From positions 1 through 32,108 of the forward strand of contig CALLZC010000136.1 of NCBI GenBank assembly GCA_937858995.1: a DNA stretch of 32,108 nt. The letters run 5' to 3'. Shown here one piece after another: positions 14,291-23,264 of this stretch (position 1 is its first letter; each line of letters starts with the position of its first letter). The stretch comes from an uncultured Nostocoides sp. Lineage in GTDB: Bacteria; Actinomycetota; Actinomycetes; Actinomycetales; Dermatophilaceae. Below the pieces are notes generated by a model. The model did no database searches. It was given only the letters and a program-made list of their open reading frames with translations, and was not told the origin of the DNA. Position numbers and translations under genes: made by a program.

Positions 14291-15970
14291 ATGAGCGGGC
14301 GCGGAGCGGATCTGACGCCACCATCGGGACTCGGCAGTGGGGTGCTGCGCGCTGGACCCGTGCGAACCCAACGGCCCGTGTATGTCGATCTCCTGCCGCC
14401 GTGCAACGCCGGGTGCCCGGCTGGCGAGAACATCCAGTCGTGGCTGCAGGCAGCCCGCGGTGGAGACCTGCGCACCGCCTGGGAGCGCCTCACGGCGGAC
14501 AATCCCTTCCCGGCCATCCATGGCCGGGTGTGCTACCACCCGTGCGAATCAGTGTGCAATCGCGCGCAGATGGACGGCGCTGTCTCGATCCACGCGGTCG
14601 AAAGACTGCTGGGGGACACCGCGATCGAACAGCGCTGGGCATTTGCCAGCCCGGCGCCAGCCAGCGGCCAGCGGGTCCTGGTCGTCGGGGCCGGCCCCTG
14701 CGGGCTGTCCGCGGCATACCACCTGACACGGCTCGGCCACGAGGTTACGGTGCGCGACAGCGGTGGCGAGCCGGGCGGCATGATGCGCTATGGCATCCCG
14801 GCATACCGTCTCCCGCGGGACGTCATCGACGCGGAGGTCGCCCGGGTGATCGACTTCGGCGTCCGGTTCGAGCAGAACCACACCGTGAGCGACCTGGGGG
14901 CGGAACTTCAGGACGGCTTCAGCGCCGCCTTCGTGGCCGTGGGCGCGCACCTGTCTAAACGGGTGGACATTCCCAATGGTGACGCCGGGCGGGTGCTGGA
15001 CGCCGTGAGCTTCTTGCGCTCCGTCGAGGAGGGCGGGCGCACCGACGTCCAGGGTCGGGTCGCCGTCTATGGCGGTGGAAATACCGCCATGGACGCGGCC
15101 CGCGTGGCGCGCCGGCTCGGCGCCCAGGACACGATCATCGTCTACCGCCGCACCCGCGAGCAGATGCCGGCGCATGCCGACGAGGCGGCCGATGCCGAGG
15201 CCGAGGGGATCCGGATCAACTGGCTGCGCACCATCGCCGACATGGGGGAGCACGAGCTCACCGTCGAGGTCCAAGAGCTCGATGCCAACGGCTCGCCGCA
15301 CGGGACCGGGCGCTTCGAGACGCTCGAGGCGGACACCGTCATCCTGGCCCTCGGGCAGGAGAGCGACACGGTTTTCCTGGCGAACCTGCCGGGCATCGCC
15401 TTCGACGGCGACATCGTGCAGGTCGACCCGGCGACCCTGATGACCGGTATGCCGGGCGTCTTCGCCGGTGGGGACGCCGTTCCCAGCGAGCGGACCGTGA
15501 CCGTGGGTGTCGGGCATGGCAAGAAGGCCGCACGGTCAATCGATGCCTATCTGCGCGGCACCCGCCCTGATGTCGCCGCCAAGCACCCACGCGCCGACCT
15601 CGACACGCTGCACCTGTGGTACTTCGGCGATCACGAGCAACGTCGCCAGGCCCAGCGCGATCCGGTGCGCCGGGCGCACGACTTCACCGAGGTGGTCGCC
15701 GGACTGAGCGCGCAGGAGGCGCGTTACGAAGCCGGTCGCTGCCTGTCGTGCGGGAACTGCTTCGAGTGCGACGGATGCCTCGGATCGTGCCCCGAGGATG
15801 CCGTGATCAAGCTCGGTGTTGGCCATCGCTATCGCTTCGACTATGCCCGCTGCACCGGTTGCGGCACCTGCGCCAGACAGTGCCCAGTGGCTGCGATCGA
15901 CCTGATCGGTGAGCGAGAACCGTTGCCGGGCAACGCATTTGTCGCCCCTGATTGGGAGGGCCGGTCATGA
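14291..15970 (+). CDS. GltD/PreT-like NAD(P) oxidoreductase with C-terminal ferredoxin domain
   Basis: 559 residues in three parts. Residues 36-95 form a GltD-type 4Fe-4S region with cysteines at 38, 42, 81, 85 and 89 (PPCNAGCPAGENI, GRVCYHPCESVC). Residues 127-460 hold two nucleotide-binding folds, with GAGPCG (133-138) for FAD and YGGGNTAMDAAR (about 257) for NAD(P)H, and the closing FAD motif PGVFAGGDAV. From about 483, CLSCGNC...CDGCLGSCP and CTGCGTCARQCP make a double-cluster ferredoxin module not found in classical GltD. It should move electrons between NAD(P)H and ferredoxin. The ATG at 14291 follows AAGGAGG; an in-frame upstream extension is dissimilar. It overlaps nifJ (ATGA), so it is probably the electron partner of NifJ. 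Confidence 0.87.
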   Translation: MSGRGADLTPPSGLGSGVLRAGPVRTQRPVYVDLLPPCNAGCPAGENIQSWLQAARGGDLRTAWERLTADNPFPAIHGRVCYHPCESVCNRAQMDGAVSIHAVERLLGDTAIEQRWAFASPAPASGQRVLVVGAGPCGLSAAYHLTRLGHEVTVRDSGGEPGGMMRYGIPAYRLPRDVIDAEVARVIDFGVRFEQNHTVSDLGAELQDGFSAAFVAVGAHLSKRVDIPNGDAGRVLDAVSFLRSVEEGGRTDVQGRVAVYGGGNTAMDAARVARRLGAQDTIIVYRRTREQMPAHADEAADAEAEGIRINWLRTIADMGEHELTVEVQELDANGSPHGTGRFETLEADTVILALGQESDTVFLANLPGIAFDGDIVQVDPATLMTGMPGVFAGGDAVPSERTVTVGVGHGKKAARSIDAYLRGTRPDVAAKHPRADLDTLHLWYFGDHEQRRQAQRDPVRRAHDFTEVVAGLSAQEARYEAGRCLSCGNCFECDGCLGSCPEDAVIKLGVGHRYRFDYARCTGCGTCARQCPVAAIDLIGEREPLPGNAFVAPDWEGRS

Positions 15971-18900
15971 CCCGCACGACGATCGACGGGAACGAAGCGG
16001 CCGCTCATGTCGCGCACCGCGTGAGCGAGCTGTGCGCGATCTATCCGATCACGCCCAGCTCTACGATGGCCGAGCTTGCCGACGAGTGGTCCGCCAAGGG
16101 CCGTGCCAATATCTGGGGAACCGTCCCGACGGTCATCGAAATGCAGAGCGAGGGCGGTGCCGCCGGCACCCTGCACGGAGCCCTCCAGGGGGGCGCGCTG
16201 AGCACGACCTTCACCGCCTCGCAGGGCCTGCTGCTGATGATCCCGAATATGTACAAGATCGCCGGTGAGCTGACCTGCGCGGTCATGCATGTCGCAGCCC
16301 GCGCGCTTGCCACCCAGGGGCTCTCGATCTTCGGCGACCACCAGGATGTGATGGCGGTGCGCCAGACAGGCTGGGCGCTGCTGTCCGCCGGCTCGGTTCA
16401 GGAAGCGCACGACCTGGCCGCGGTCGCGCATGCGGCTACCTTGCGCACCCGCCTGCCTTTCGTGCACTTCTTCGACGGCTTTCGGACCTCGCACGAGCTC
16501 AACACGATCGAGCTGATCCCCGATGCCGTCCTGCACGCACTCATCCCCGAGGACCTGGTGCGCGAACACCGGATGCGCTCGTTGTCACCGGCGCGGCCGG
16601 TCGTGCGGGGCACCGCGCAGAACCCGGACGTGTACTTCCAGGGCCGCGAGAGCGTCAACCCCTTCTACCGGCAGGCTCCCGGCATCGTCCAAGGGGTCAT
16701 GGACGAGTTCGCGGCCGCCGTCGGGCGGGCCTACCGGATTGTGGAGTATGTCGGTGACCCCGACGCCGAACGGGTCGTGATCGTCATGGGCTCGGCGGGG
16801 CAAACCCTGGCGGACACTGCGCACCGGCTCAATGCCCAGGGAGAACGCGTTGGCGTCCTCCTGGTGCGGCTCTACCGGCCGTTCCCGACCGCCGAGCTGC
16901 TGGCCGCGCTCCCGCCGACGGTGCGTCGAATCGCCGTCCTGGATCGGACCAAGGAGCCCGGCAGCGAGGGTGAACCGCTCTTCCTCGACGTCGTCGCCGC
17001 GCTGGCCTCGGACCGCCCGGACGGTGCGTGGACGTCCCCGCCGACAGTCATCGGCGGGCGATATGGACTCTCCAGCAAGGAGTTCACGCCGGGCATGGCG
17101 GCTGGGGTGTTCGCTGCGCTGGCCGGCCCCGGCCTGCAACAGGGATTCACGGTCGGCATCATCGATGACGTCAGCGGCCGCTCGATCGCTCCGGTGGCTG
17201 GCTTCGATCACGAGAAGCCGGGCACCGTGGCGGCGGTTTTCGTCGGCTTGGGCTCCGATGGCACCGTCGGTGCCAACAAAAACACCATCAAGATCCTGGG
17301 CGAAGACCCGGAGCGCTTCGCCCAGGCCTACTTCGTCTATGACTCCAAGAAGTCCGGCGGGACCACGATCTCGCACCTGCGTTTCGGTCCGGCGCCGATT
17401 GCTGCGCCCTACCTGGTGAGCTCGGCGGGTTTCGTCGGCTGTCATCAGTTCGGGCTGCTCGACAAGCTCGACGTCATCGACCTCGCGGCCCCGGGCGCCG
17501 TCCTGCTCCTCAACGCGCCCCTGCCACCGACGCACGTGTGGCCCGCGCTCTCGCGCCCAGTTCAGGAGGCCATCATCGCCAAGGGGCTGCGGGTCTACGC
17601 GATCGATGCCGGGGCTGTTGCCCGGGATGCCGGTCTTCCTGGCCGCACCAACACCATCTTGCAGACCTGCTTCTTCGCCATTTCCGGAGTTCTTCCCAGG
17701 CCGGAGGCGATCGCGGCCATCAAGTCATCCATCCGCAAGACCTATGGCCGCCGCGGTCCAGAAGTGGTGCGGCGCAACGAGGCCGCCGTGGATGCCACGC
17801 TCGCGCACCTGCATCGCATCGAGGTGCCCGCGACGGTGGGTTCCCCGCGGGAACCCCGAGCGCTGGTCCCGGAGCAAGCCCCCGACTTCGTCCGATCGGT
17901 CACCGCCGAAATGATGGCCGGGCGCGGAGACCAGCTCCCGGTCAGTGCGATGCCCGTGGATGGCACCTATCCGAGCGGGACCACGGCATACGAGAAGCGG
18001 CGGATCTCCGATCTGGTGGCCCAATGGGATCCGCAGTCGTGCATTCAGTGCGGCAACTGCGCCTTCGTCTGCCCGCACAGCGTCATCCGCGCCACGTTCT
18101 ATGACGGCGACCTGCTCGCCGGAGCGCCCGACGGCTTCGCGTCCGCGCCCCTCAACGCCGTCGGCCTGCCCGATGCCCGCTACACCCTGCAGGTCTATGC
18201 GGAGGACTGCACGGGCTGTGGGTTGTGCGTGGCGGCCTGCCCTGTCCGGCCGGTCCCGGGGGCCACCCGCCGGGCTATCAATCTCGCCCCCGCGGAGGCG
18301 ATCTTTGACGATTCGGCGGCGAACGTCGCCTTCTTCGAGGGCCTGCCCGTCAACGACCGGGCGCGGCTCGACTTCGGCACCGTGCGCGGAACGCAGTTCC
18401 TGCAACCGTTGTTCGAGTTTTCCGGTGCCTGCTCGGGATGCGGGGAGACGCCATACCTCAAGCTGTTGACGCAACTCTTCGGGGACCGGCTCACGGTCGC
18501 CAATGCCACGGGATGTTCCTCGATCTACGGCGGCAATCTGCCCACCACACCGTGGACGACCAATGCCGCAGGCCGGGGTCCAGCCTGGTCCAACAGCCTG
18601 TTCGAGGACAATGCGGAGTTCGGTCTGGGCTTGCGGCTGGCGGCGGACCTCCACACCGGGCTGGCGCGCGAGCGGCTGACCCAACTCGCCCCCCAGATCG
18701 GTGGCGACCTCGTCGCCGCCATTCTGGAGGCGCCACAGGTCCAGGAGTCGCAGTTGGCGGCGCAACGGGCCCGCGTCGATGAACTGGTGACCCGCCTAGC
18801 GGATCTCGAGGGCCCGATCGCCGCCGATCTGCGCAGCGTCGCCGATCATCTGGTGCGCCGTAGCGTCTGGATCGTCGGCGGCGACGGATGGGCCTATGAC

Positions 18901-19542
18901 ATTGGGGCCGGCGGTCTCGACCACGTGCTGGCGACCGGTCGCGATGTCAACGTCCTCGTCATGGATACCGAGGTGTATTCCAACACCGGCGGGCAGTCCA
19001 GCAAGGCCACGCCGCTGGCCGCGGTGGCCAAGTTCGCGGCGGCTGGGAAATCGATGGCCAAGAAGGACATTGCGCTGCAGGCCATGGCATACGGCAGTGT
19101 GTATGTCGCGCGGGTCGCCCTCGGTGCCGATCCGCAGCAGACCCTGCGTGCCTTCCGCGAGGCGGAGGCTTATGACGGACCCTCGCTCATCATCGCCTAC
19201 AGCCACTGCATCGCGCACGGCATCGATATGAGCAAGGGATTGGAGCAGCAACAGCGGGCGGTGCGCTCCGGTCACTGGCCGCTGGTGCGTTATGACCCGA
19301 CGGTCCGCGAACGCGGGGACAATCCCTTCTTTCTCGACTCGGCGCGGCCCACCATCTCGCTCTCGGAGTACGCCTACCAGGAGTTGCGCTATCGGATGCT
19401 CAAGGCGAGTGCTCCGGCCGAGGCCGACCGGCTGATGGCCCTGGCTCAGCATGCCGTTGACCAGCGGTGGGCGGTCTATGAGGAGATGGCCACCCGCCCC
19501 GCAGCCGCCTTCGTCCCCGACTCGCGAAAGAAGGACCGATGA
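15967..19542 (+). CDS. nifJ: Pyruvate:ferredoxin (flavodoxin) oxidoreductase
   Basis: A 1191-residue single-chain enzyme, the normal NifJ length. It oxidatively decarboxylates pyruvate to acetyl-CoA and CO2, reducing ferredoxin. Domains in order: pyrimidine-binding TPP domain (YPITPSS, about 25-31), the transketolase-C-like domain (VVIVMGSAGQTLADTA), the gamma-type domain (FVGLGSDGTVGANKNTIKIL), a two-cluster ferredoxin insert (CIQCGNCAFVCP about 691; CTGCGLCVAACP about 747), and the TPP-pyrophosphate domain. The last includes the proximal-cluster cysteines (CSGCGE, ATGCSS) and the motif GDGWAYD...NTGGQSS (about 972-1015). The ATG at 15967 overlaps the upstream stop, and the gene's own stop overlaps the next start. 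NifJ is oxygen-sensitive in many bacteria, so the organism probably ferments or lives partly without oxygen. Confidence 0.96.
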   Translation: MTRTTIDGNEAAAHVAHRVSELCAIYPITPSSTMAELADEWSAKGRANIWGTVPTVIEMQSEGGAAGTLHGALQGGALSTTFTASQGLLLMIPNMYKIAGELTCAVMHVAARALATQGLSIFGDHQDVMAVRQTGWALLSAGSVQEAHDLAAVAHAATLRTRLPFVHFFDGFRTSHELNTIELIPDAVLHALIPEDLVREHRMRSLSPARPVVRGTAQNPDVYFQGRESVNPFYRQAPGIVQGVMDEFAAAVGRAYRIVEYVGDPDAERVVIVMGSAGQTLADTAHRLNAQGERVGVLLVRLYRPFPTAELLAALPPTVRRIAVLDRTKEPGSEGEPLFLDVVAALASDRPDGAWTSPPTVIGGRYGLSSKEFTPGMAAGVFAALAGPGLQQGFTVGIIDDVSGRSIAPVAGFDHEKPGTVAAVFVGLGSDGTVGANKNTIKILGEDPERFAQAYFVYDSKKSGGTTISHLRFGPAPIAAPYLVSSAGFVGCHQFGLLDKLDVIDLAAPGAVLLLNAPLPPTHVWPALSRPVQEAIIAKGLRVYAIDAGAVARDAGLPGRTNTILQTCFFAISGVLPRPEAIAAIKSSIRKTYGRRGPEVVRRNEAAVDATLAHLHRIEVPATVGSPREPRALVPEQAPDFVRSVTAEMMAGRGDQLPVSAMPVDGTYPSGTTAYEKRRISDLVAQWDPQSCIQCGNCAFVCPHSVIRATFYDGDLLAGAPDGFASAPLNAVGLPDARYTLQVYAEDCTGCGLCVAACPVRPVPGATRRAINLAPAEAIFDDSAANVAFFEGLPVNDRARLDFGTVRGTQFLQPLFEFSGACSGCGETPYLKLLTQLFGDRLTVANATGCSSIYGGNLPTTPWTTNAAGRGPAWSNSLFEDNAEFGLGLRLAADLHTGLARERLTQLAPQIGGDLVAAILEAPQVQESQLAAQRARVDELVTRLADLEGPIAADLRSVADHLVRRSVWIVGGDGWAYDIGAGGLDHVLATGRDVNVLVMDTEVYSNTGGQSSKATPLAAVAKFAAAGKSMAKKDIALQAMAYGSVYVARVALGADPQQTLRAFREAEAYDGPSLIIAYSHCIAHGIDMSKGLEQQQRAVRSGHWPLVRYDPTVRERGDNPFFLDSARPTISLSEYAYQELRYRMLKASAPAEADRLMALAQHAVDQRWAVYEEMATRPAAAFVPDSRKKDR

Positions 19543-20561
19543 ACCTGCAGACCAGCTATCTGGGCCTGCCGCTGCGCAGCCCGCTCGTGGCCTCGGCCTC
19601 GCCCGTGTCGCAGACGATCGACGGGGTGCGCGCCGCCGTTGCAGCCGGGGTCGGTGCCGTGGTTATGTACTCGCTCTTCGAGGAGCAGATCCTCAGCCAG
19701 GAACTCACCGACTTCGACCTCATCGCCCGGCACGAGGATGTCTATGGCGAGGCGAGCAGCTACTTCCCCGACCTAGACCTCGACGAATTCGGCGGTGCCG
19801 CGGCATACCTGCGACACCTGGAGCGCTGTGTCGCCGCTGTCGACGTGCCGGTCATCGCCAGCCTCAATGGGGCCAGCCTCGACGGCTGGGCGAGCATGGC
19901 GCGCCGGTTGGCGGAGGCCGGCGCCGCGGCCATCGAGGTCAATCCGTATGCGGTGCCGGGCAATGTCCACGCCTCCGGCGCCATGGTCGAGATGCGCCAT
20001 GTGGAGATCGTGCACGCGGTCAAGGATGCGGTGCAGATCCCCGTCGCGATGAAGCTGAGCCCCTTCTTCAGCGCCACCGGGTCCATGTGCCTTGGCCTGG
20101 ATCATGCCGGCGTCGATGGTCTGGTGCTCTTCAACCGCTTCGTTCAGCCGGACATCGACCTCGACACTCTTCAGGTGCGGGCGCGCGTCAATCTCTCGGA
20201 CCCGGGCGAGGCGGGTCTGGCCCGGACGTGGATCGCGATCCTCCACGGCCAGGTCCGGGCCTCGCTCGCCGCCACCACCGGGGTGGAGACGGGGGGCGAC
20301 ATCGCCAAATACCTGCTGGCCGGCGCCGATGTCGTCATGACGGCCTCGGCGCTACTGCGACATGGCCCGGAGTATGCCGCCACCCTGCTGGAGCAGCTCA
20401 CCGCCTGGCTGCGCCGCCACGGATTCGACTCGCTCGAGAGCGTGCGGGGCCTGCTCGCCGTCGGGACCGAGGTCACCGCCGAGGCCTACGAGCGGGCAGG
20501 CTATGTGGCCGCGCTGATGCACGCCCGCGAGACCTATGGCGACTTCCTGGTCCGGGACTGA
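19539..20561 (+). CDS. Dihydroorotate dehydrogenase-like FMN protein
   Basis: A 340-residue TIM-barrel flavoprotein of the DHODH/PreA class. The barrel opens with LGLPLRSPLVASASPVS. A lysine strand reads VAMKLSPFF, and the FMN-phosphate loop is GVETGGDIAKYLLAGADVV. In true dihydroorotate dehydrogenases the catalytic Cys or Ser sits in an N-x-S-C-P-N loop. The equivalent here, EVNPYAVPGN, has neither, so dihydroorotate oxidation is doubtful. The ATG overlaps the nifJ stop (ATGA), completing a coupled trio with the GltD/PreT-like protein. PreT and PreA form a dihydropyrimidine dehydrogenase elsewhere, but nifJ between them points to an electron-transfer role. Function remains unassigned. Confidence 0.85.
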   Translation: MNLQTSYLGLPLRSPLVASASPVSQTIDGVRAAVAAGVGAVVMYSLFEEQILSQELTDFDLIARHEDVYGEASSYFPDLDLDEFGGAAAYLRHLERCVAAVDVPVIASLNGASLDGWASMARRLAEAGAAAIEVNPYAVPGNVHASGAMVEMRHVEIVHAVKDAVQIPVAMKLSPFFSATGSMCLGLDHAGVDGLVLFNRFVQPDIDLDTLQVRARVNLSDPGEAGLARTWIAILHGQVRASLAATTGVETGGDIAKYLLAGADVVMTASALLRHGPEYAATLLEQLTAWLRRHGFDSLESVRGLLAVGTEVTAEAYERAGYVAALMHARETYGDFLVRD

Positions 20562-20576
20562 GGCCGCGCTTGTCGC

Positions 20577-21200
20577 TCACTGCGTGAGGTCGAACCACCC
20601 CACGCCCAGTTCGGTGAGCAGGTCCCGCAGCACGGGCAGGGACAGGCCCACAACATTGTGATGGTCACCCTCGATGCCGGTGACGAAGGCGCCCCCGAGG
20701 CCGTCGACGGTGAATCCGCCGGCCACCCGCAAGGGTTCACCCGTGGCCACATAGGCAGCGATCTCCTCGGGTGAGAGCCGGGCGAAATGCACCAGGGTCG
20801 ACGCGGTGGCGCCGACCTGACCGCCGGTGCCGTCGGCGCGACGGTCGATAAGCCAATGGCCGGTATGCAGGGTGCCCGAGCGCCCGCTCATCAGAGCCCA
20901 CCGCGCGGCCGCCTCGGCGGCGTCGGCCGGCTTTCCGTGCACGTGCCCATCGAGCTCGAGCATCGAATCACAGCCCAGGACAAGGGAATCGTGATCGTTG
21001 GCCACGTCCTCGGCCTTCGCGCGCGCTAGCGCCAGCACCAGGTCGGGTGGTTCGAGCAGTCCGTGATGGGCCGTGAGATCGGCCACGAGAGCGCTCTCGT
21101 CGACCGCGCTCGCCTGGACGTGAGCGCAGATGCCCACCTGCTGGAGCAGGGCGCGGCGCGCGGGGGAGGCGGAGGCGAGGACGAGGCGGGTGCGCGGCAT
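20577..21200 (-). CDS. maf: Maf-family nucleotide pyrophosphatase
   Basis: A 207-residue Maf/HAM1-like protein. The N-terminal signature is LVLASASPARRALLQQVG, the central acidic loop is LGCDSMLELDG followed by GKPADAAEA, and the C-terminal part has GGFTVDGLGGAFVTGIEGDHHNVVGL. Maf proteins hydrolyse non-canonical or canonical nucleoside triphosphates to monophosphates, thereby limiting misincorporation. I use the ATG at 21200 (MPRTRL); a TTG three codons earlier is the alternative. It converges with the DHODH-like gene, 15 bp away. In many actinobacteria maf lies beside accD/accE; here those genes are over 6 kb to the right on the same strand. Confidence 0.93.
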   Translation of the reverse strand: MPRTRLVLASASPARRALLQQVGICAHVQASAVDESALVADLTAHHGLLEPPDLVLALARAKAEDVANDHDSLVLGCDSMLELDGHVHGKPADAAEAAARWALMSGRSGTLHTGHWLIDRRADGTGGQVGATASTLVHFARLSPEEIAAYVATGEPLRVAGGFTVDGLGGAFVTGIEGDHHNVVGLSLPVLRDLLTELGVGWFDLTQ

Positions 21201-21232
21201 ACGAGACAATCCTGATCGTGGGAGGGGGCGGG

Positions 21233-23122
21233 TCAGCCCAGGGCCTCATCGACGAAGCACCAGCGCCAGGCCTCGCCGGGCTCCAGGGAGCGCATGACCG
21301 GATGGCCGGTGTCGTGGAAGTGCGCGCTGGCGTGCTTGCCCGCGGAGGAGTCGCAGCAGCCCACATGCCCGCAGGTGGCGCACATCCTCAGGTGCACCCA
21401 CGGCTGCCCGGTCTCGAGGCAGACGAGGCAGCCTTCGGGCGAGTCGGGGACGACGCATTGCGCCTCGAGCTGCAAGTGGTCGCAGGCCGCTGCCACGGCA
21501 TCTGGCGGCCGCAGGGGTGACATGCGCACACCCTCGGCGCGGCGTTGCCCATAGGAGAGCGCCGCCTCCTCGGCATCCATGCCGTTGAGGACGGTCGTCA
21601 GGACGTGCTGATCCACCTCACCGGAGGCGCGCATCAGCAGCAGTTCCCGGCGCTCGGCGCCGATCATCGCCAGCCGCATGCGGCGGTAGGTCTCACTCGG
21701 GGTTTCGGTGCCCGTGTCCCCGAGCTGCTCCCAGATCCGGTTGACTCGAGCGCTCGACTGCTCCCGGATGAGGGCCAGAGCCACCGGATCCGAGTGGGGA
21801 TCGGCCTCGATGGCGCGCAACCCGGCGCCGGTGGCCGCACCGACGACCGTGGCCTCGACGAGCGCGTCCTCTCGAGGGTCCGGTCCCCGCACATCGAGGG
21901 CCCGGGCCAGCGCCGGCAGGGTGAAGCCCTGCAGGACCAGGGTTCCCACCGTGACGATGAGCGCGATGAGCACCAGCACTGGGCGCAGGGGCGTGTCTGC
22001 GGGCAAGGTCAGGGCGGCCGCGAGGGTGACCACACCGCGCATACCGGCCCACGAGGCGACCGCGGCCGGCGGGGACAAGGTGGCCATCGGGACGGGCGAG
22101 CGAGCGGAGGTCAGAAAGGCGAAGGGGAAGATCCACAGTGGCCGCGCGATCAGGGCGACCACGAGGATGGCCAGGCCAACCAGGACACTGCGGCCCAGGG
22201 TAAGGGAACTGGTGCGCACGTCCTCGATGATCGACTGCATCTGCAGTCCGATGAGCAGGAAGACGGCATTCTCGAGCAGGAAGGTGATGCTGGCCCAGTT
22301 GACCCGCTCCGAGAGTCGGGAGGATGCGCTCTGCAAGGTGGGGGCCTTGTGGGCCAGCAGCAGGCCAGCCGTCACGACCGCCAGGACGCCAGAGGCATGG
22401 ATCTTTTCGGCGGGCGCATAGGCCATGAAGGGCACGGCAAAGGACAAGGCGGTGTCTGCGGCGGTCTTCGTCAGCTGCCGGCGGATCTGGCCGACGATGA
22501 GGAACACCAGCCACCCGACCGCCACCCCGCCGATCACTGCGCGCCCGAAATCCTCGGTGACACTGAGGAAGTCGACGCTGGGGTGAGCGCCGGCTCCGTG
22601 GGCCGCGAGCCCCGCCGCCCCGAGGGCCGTCCGCAAGGTCACCAGTGCGGTCGCGTCGTTGAGCAGGGACTCTCCCTCGAGGATCGTCGTGATCTGGCGA
22701 GGAAGACCAATCTGGCGGGCGACGGCCGTGGCGGCCACGGCATCGGGGGGCGCGACAATGGCACCGAGGGCCAGGGCGAGGGCGAAGTCGATGGGCAACA
22801 GCCAACTCGCCACGATCGCGACCGCCAGCGCGGTGAAGAGCACCAGTCCCACAGACAGCCCCAGGATCGGGGTGAGCAGGCGACGCATGTCGATGAGCGA
22901 GGTGTTGACCGCGGCGGCATACAGCAAGGGTGGCAAGAGCCCGAGCAGCACCACATCCGGGGACAACGCAATCTGCGGGATGCCGGGGATGAACGAGGCG
23001 GCGACCCCCACGCCGAGCAATCCCAGAGGGGAGGGAACGCCGAGGGGCTCGCAGAGCCGGGCGACCACGATGACGGTGGCCGCAATGGCGACGAGGGTGA
23101 GAGCGAGATCCACGGTGCCCAT
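21233..23122 (-). CDS. CPA1-type Na+/H+ antiporter fused to a UBP-type zinc finger
   Basis: 629 residues. The first 400 or so are a CPA1 sodium/proton exchanger with about 12 hydrophobic segments and the family's ion-site signatures GAIVAPPDAVAATAVARQ and LEGESLLNDATAL, plus SWAGMRGVVTLAAAL late in the domain. A cytoplasmic linker of about 130 residues (charged, helical) follows. The last 85 residues form a ubiquitin-hydrolase-type zinc finger: ACDH, CLVCLE, MCATCGHVGCC, then the histidines of KHASAHFHDTGH. The role of this finger in bacteria, which lack ubiquitin, is unclear; a regulatory domain on the antiporter is a reasonable guess. The ATG at 23122 starts just before the first hydrophobic segment; a longer frame to 23152 lacks support. 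It precedes maf by 32 bp. Confidence 0.9.
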   Translation of the reverse strand: MGTVDLALTLVAIAATVIVVARLCEPLGVPSPLGLLGVGVAASFIPGIPQIALSPDVVLLGLLPPLLYAAAVNTSLIDMRRLLTPILGLSVGLVLFTALAVAIVASWLLPIDFALALALGAIVAPPDAVAATAVARQIGLPRQITTILEGESLLNDATALVTLRTALGAAGLAAHGAGAHPSVDFLSVTEDFGRAVIGGVAVGWLVFLIVGQIRRQLTKTAADTALSFAVPFMAYAPAEKIHASGVLAVVTAGLLLAHKAPTLQSASSRLSERVNWASITFLLENAVFLLIGLQMQSIIEDVRTSSLTLGRSVLVGLAILVVALIARPLWIFPFAFLTSARSPVPMATLSPPAAVASWAGMRGVVTLAAALTLPADTPLRPVLVLIALIVTVGTLVLQGFTLPALARALDVRGPDPREDALVEATVVGAATGAGLRAIEADPHSDPVALALIREQSSARVNRIWEQLGDTGTETPSETYRRMRLAMIGAERRELLLMRASGEVDQHVLTTVLNGMDAEEAALSYGQRRAEGVRMSPLRPPDAVAAACDHLQLEAQCVVPDSPEGCLVCLETGQPWVHLRMCATCGHVGCCDSSAGKHASAHFHDTGHPVMRSLEPGEAWRWCFVDEALG

Positions 23123-23264
23123 TGTGTCGAAGGTCGGGCACCGACCGAGCACGGTCCGGACTCGCGCCTGTGCCTAAGGTCACGGTGCCGCGCGGTGGCT
23201 CGGCGGACCATCCCGCCGCTATGTTTCTGGCCAGTAACTATTGACCGCGAAAGGTTCCCTACGC

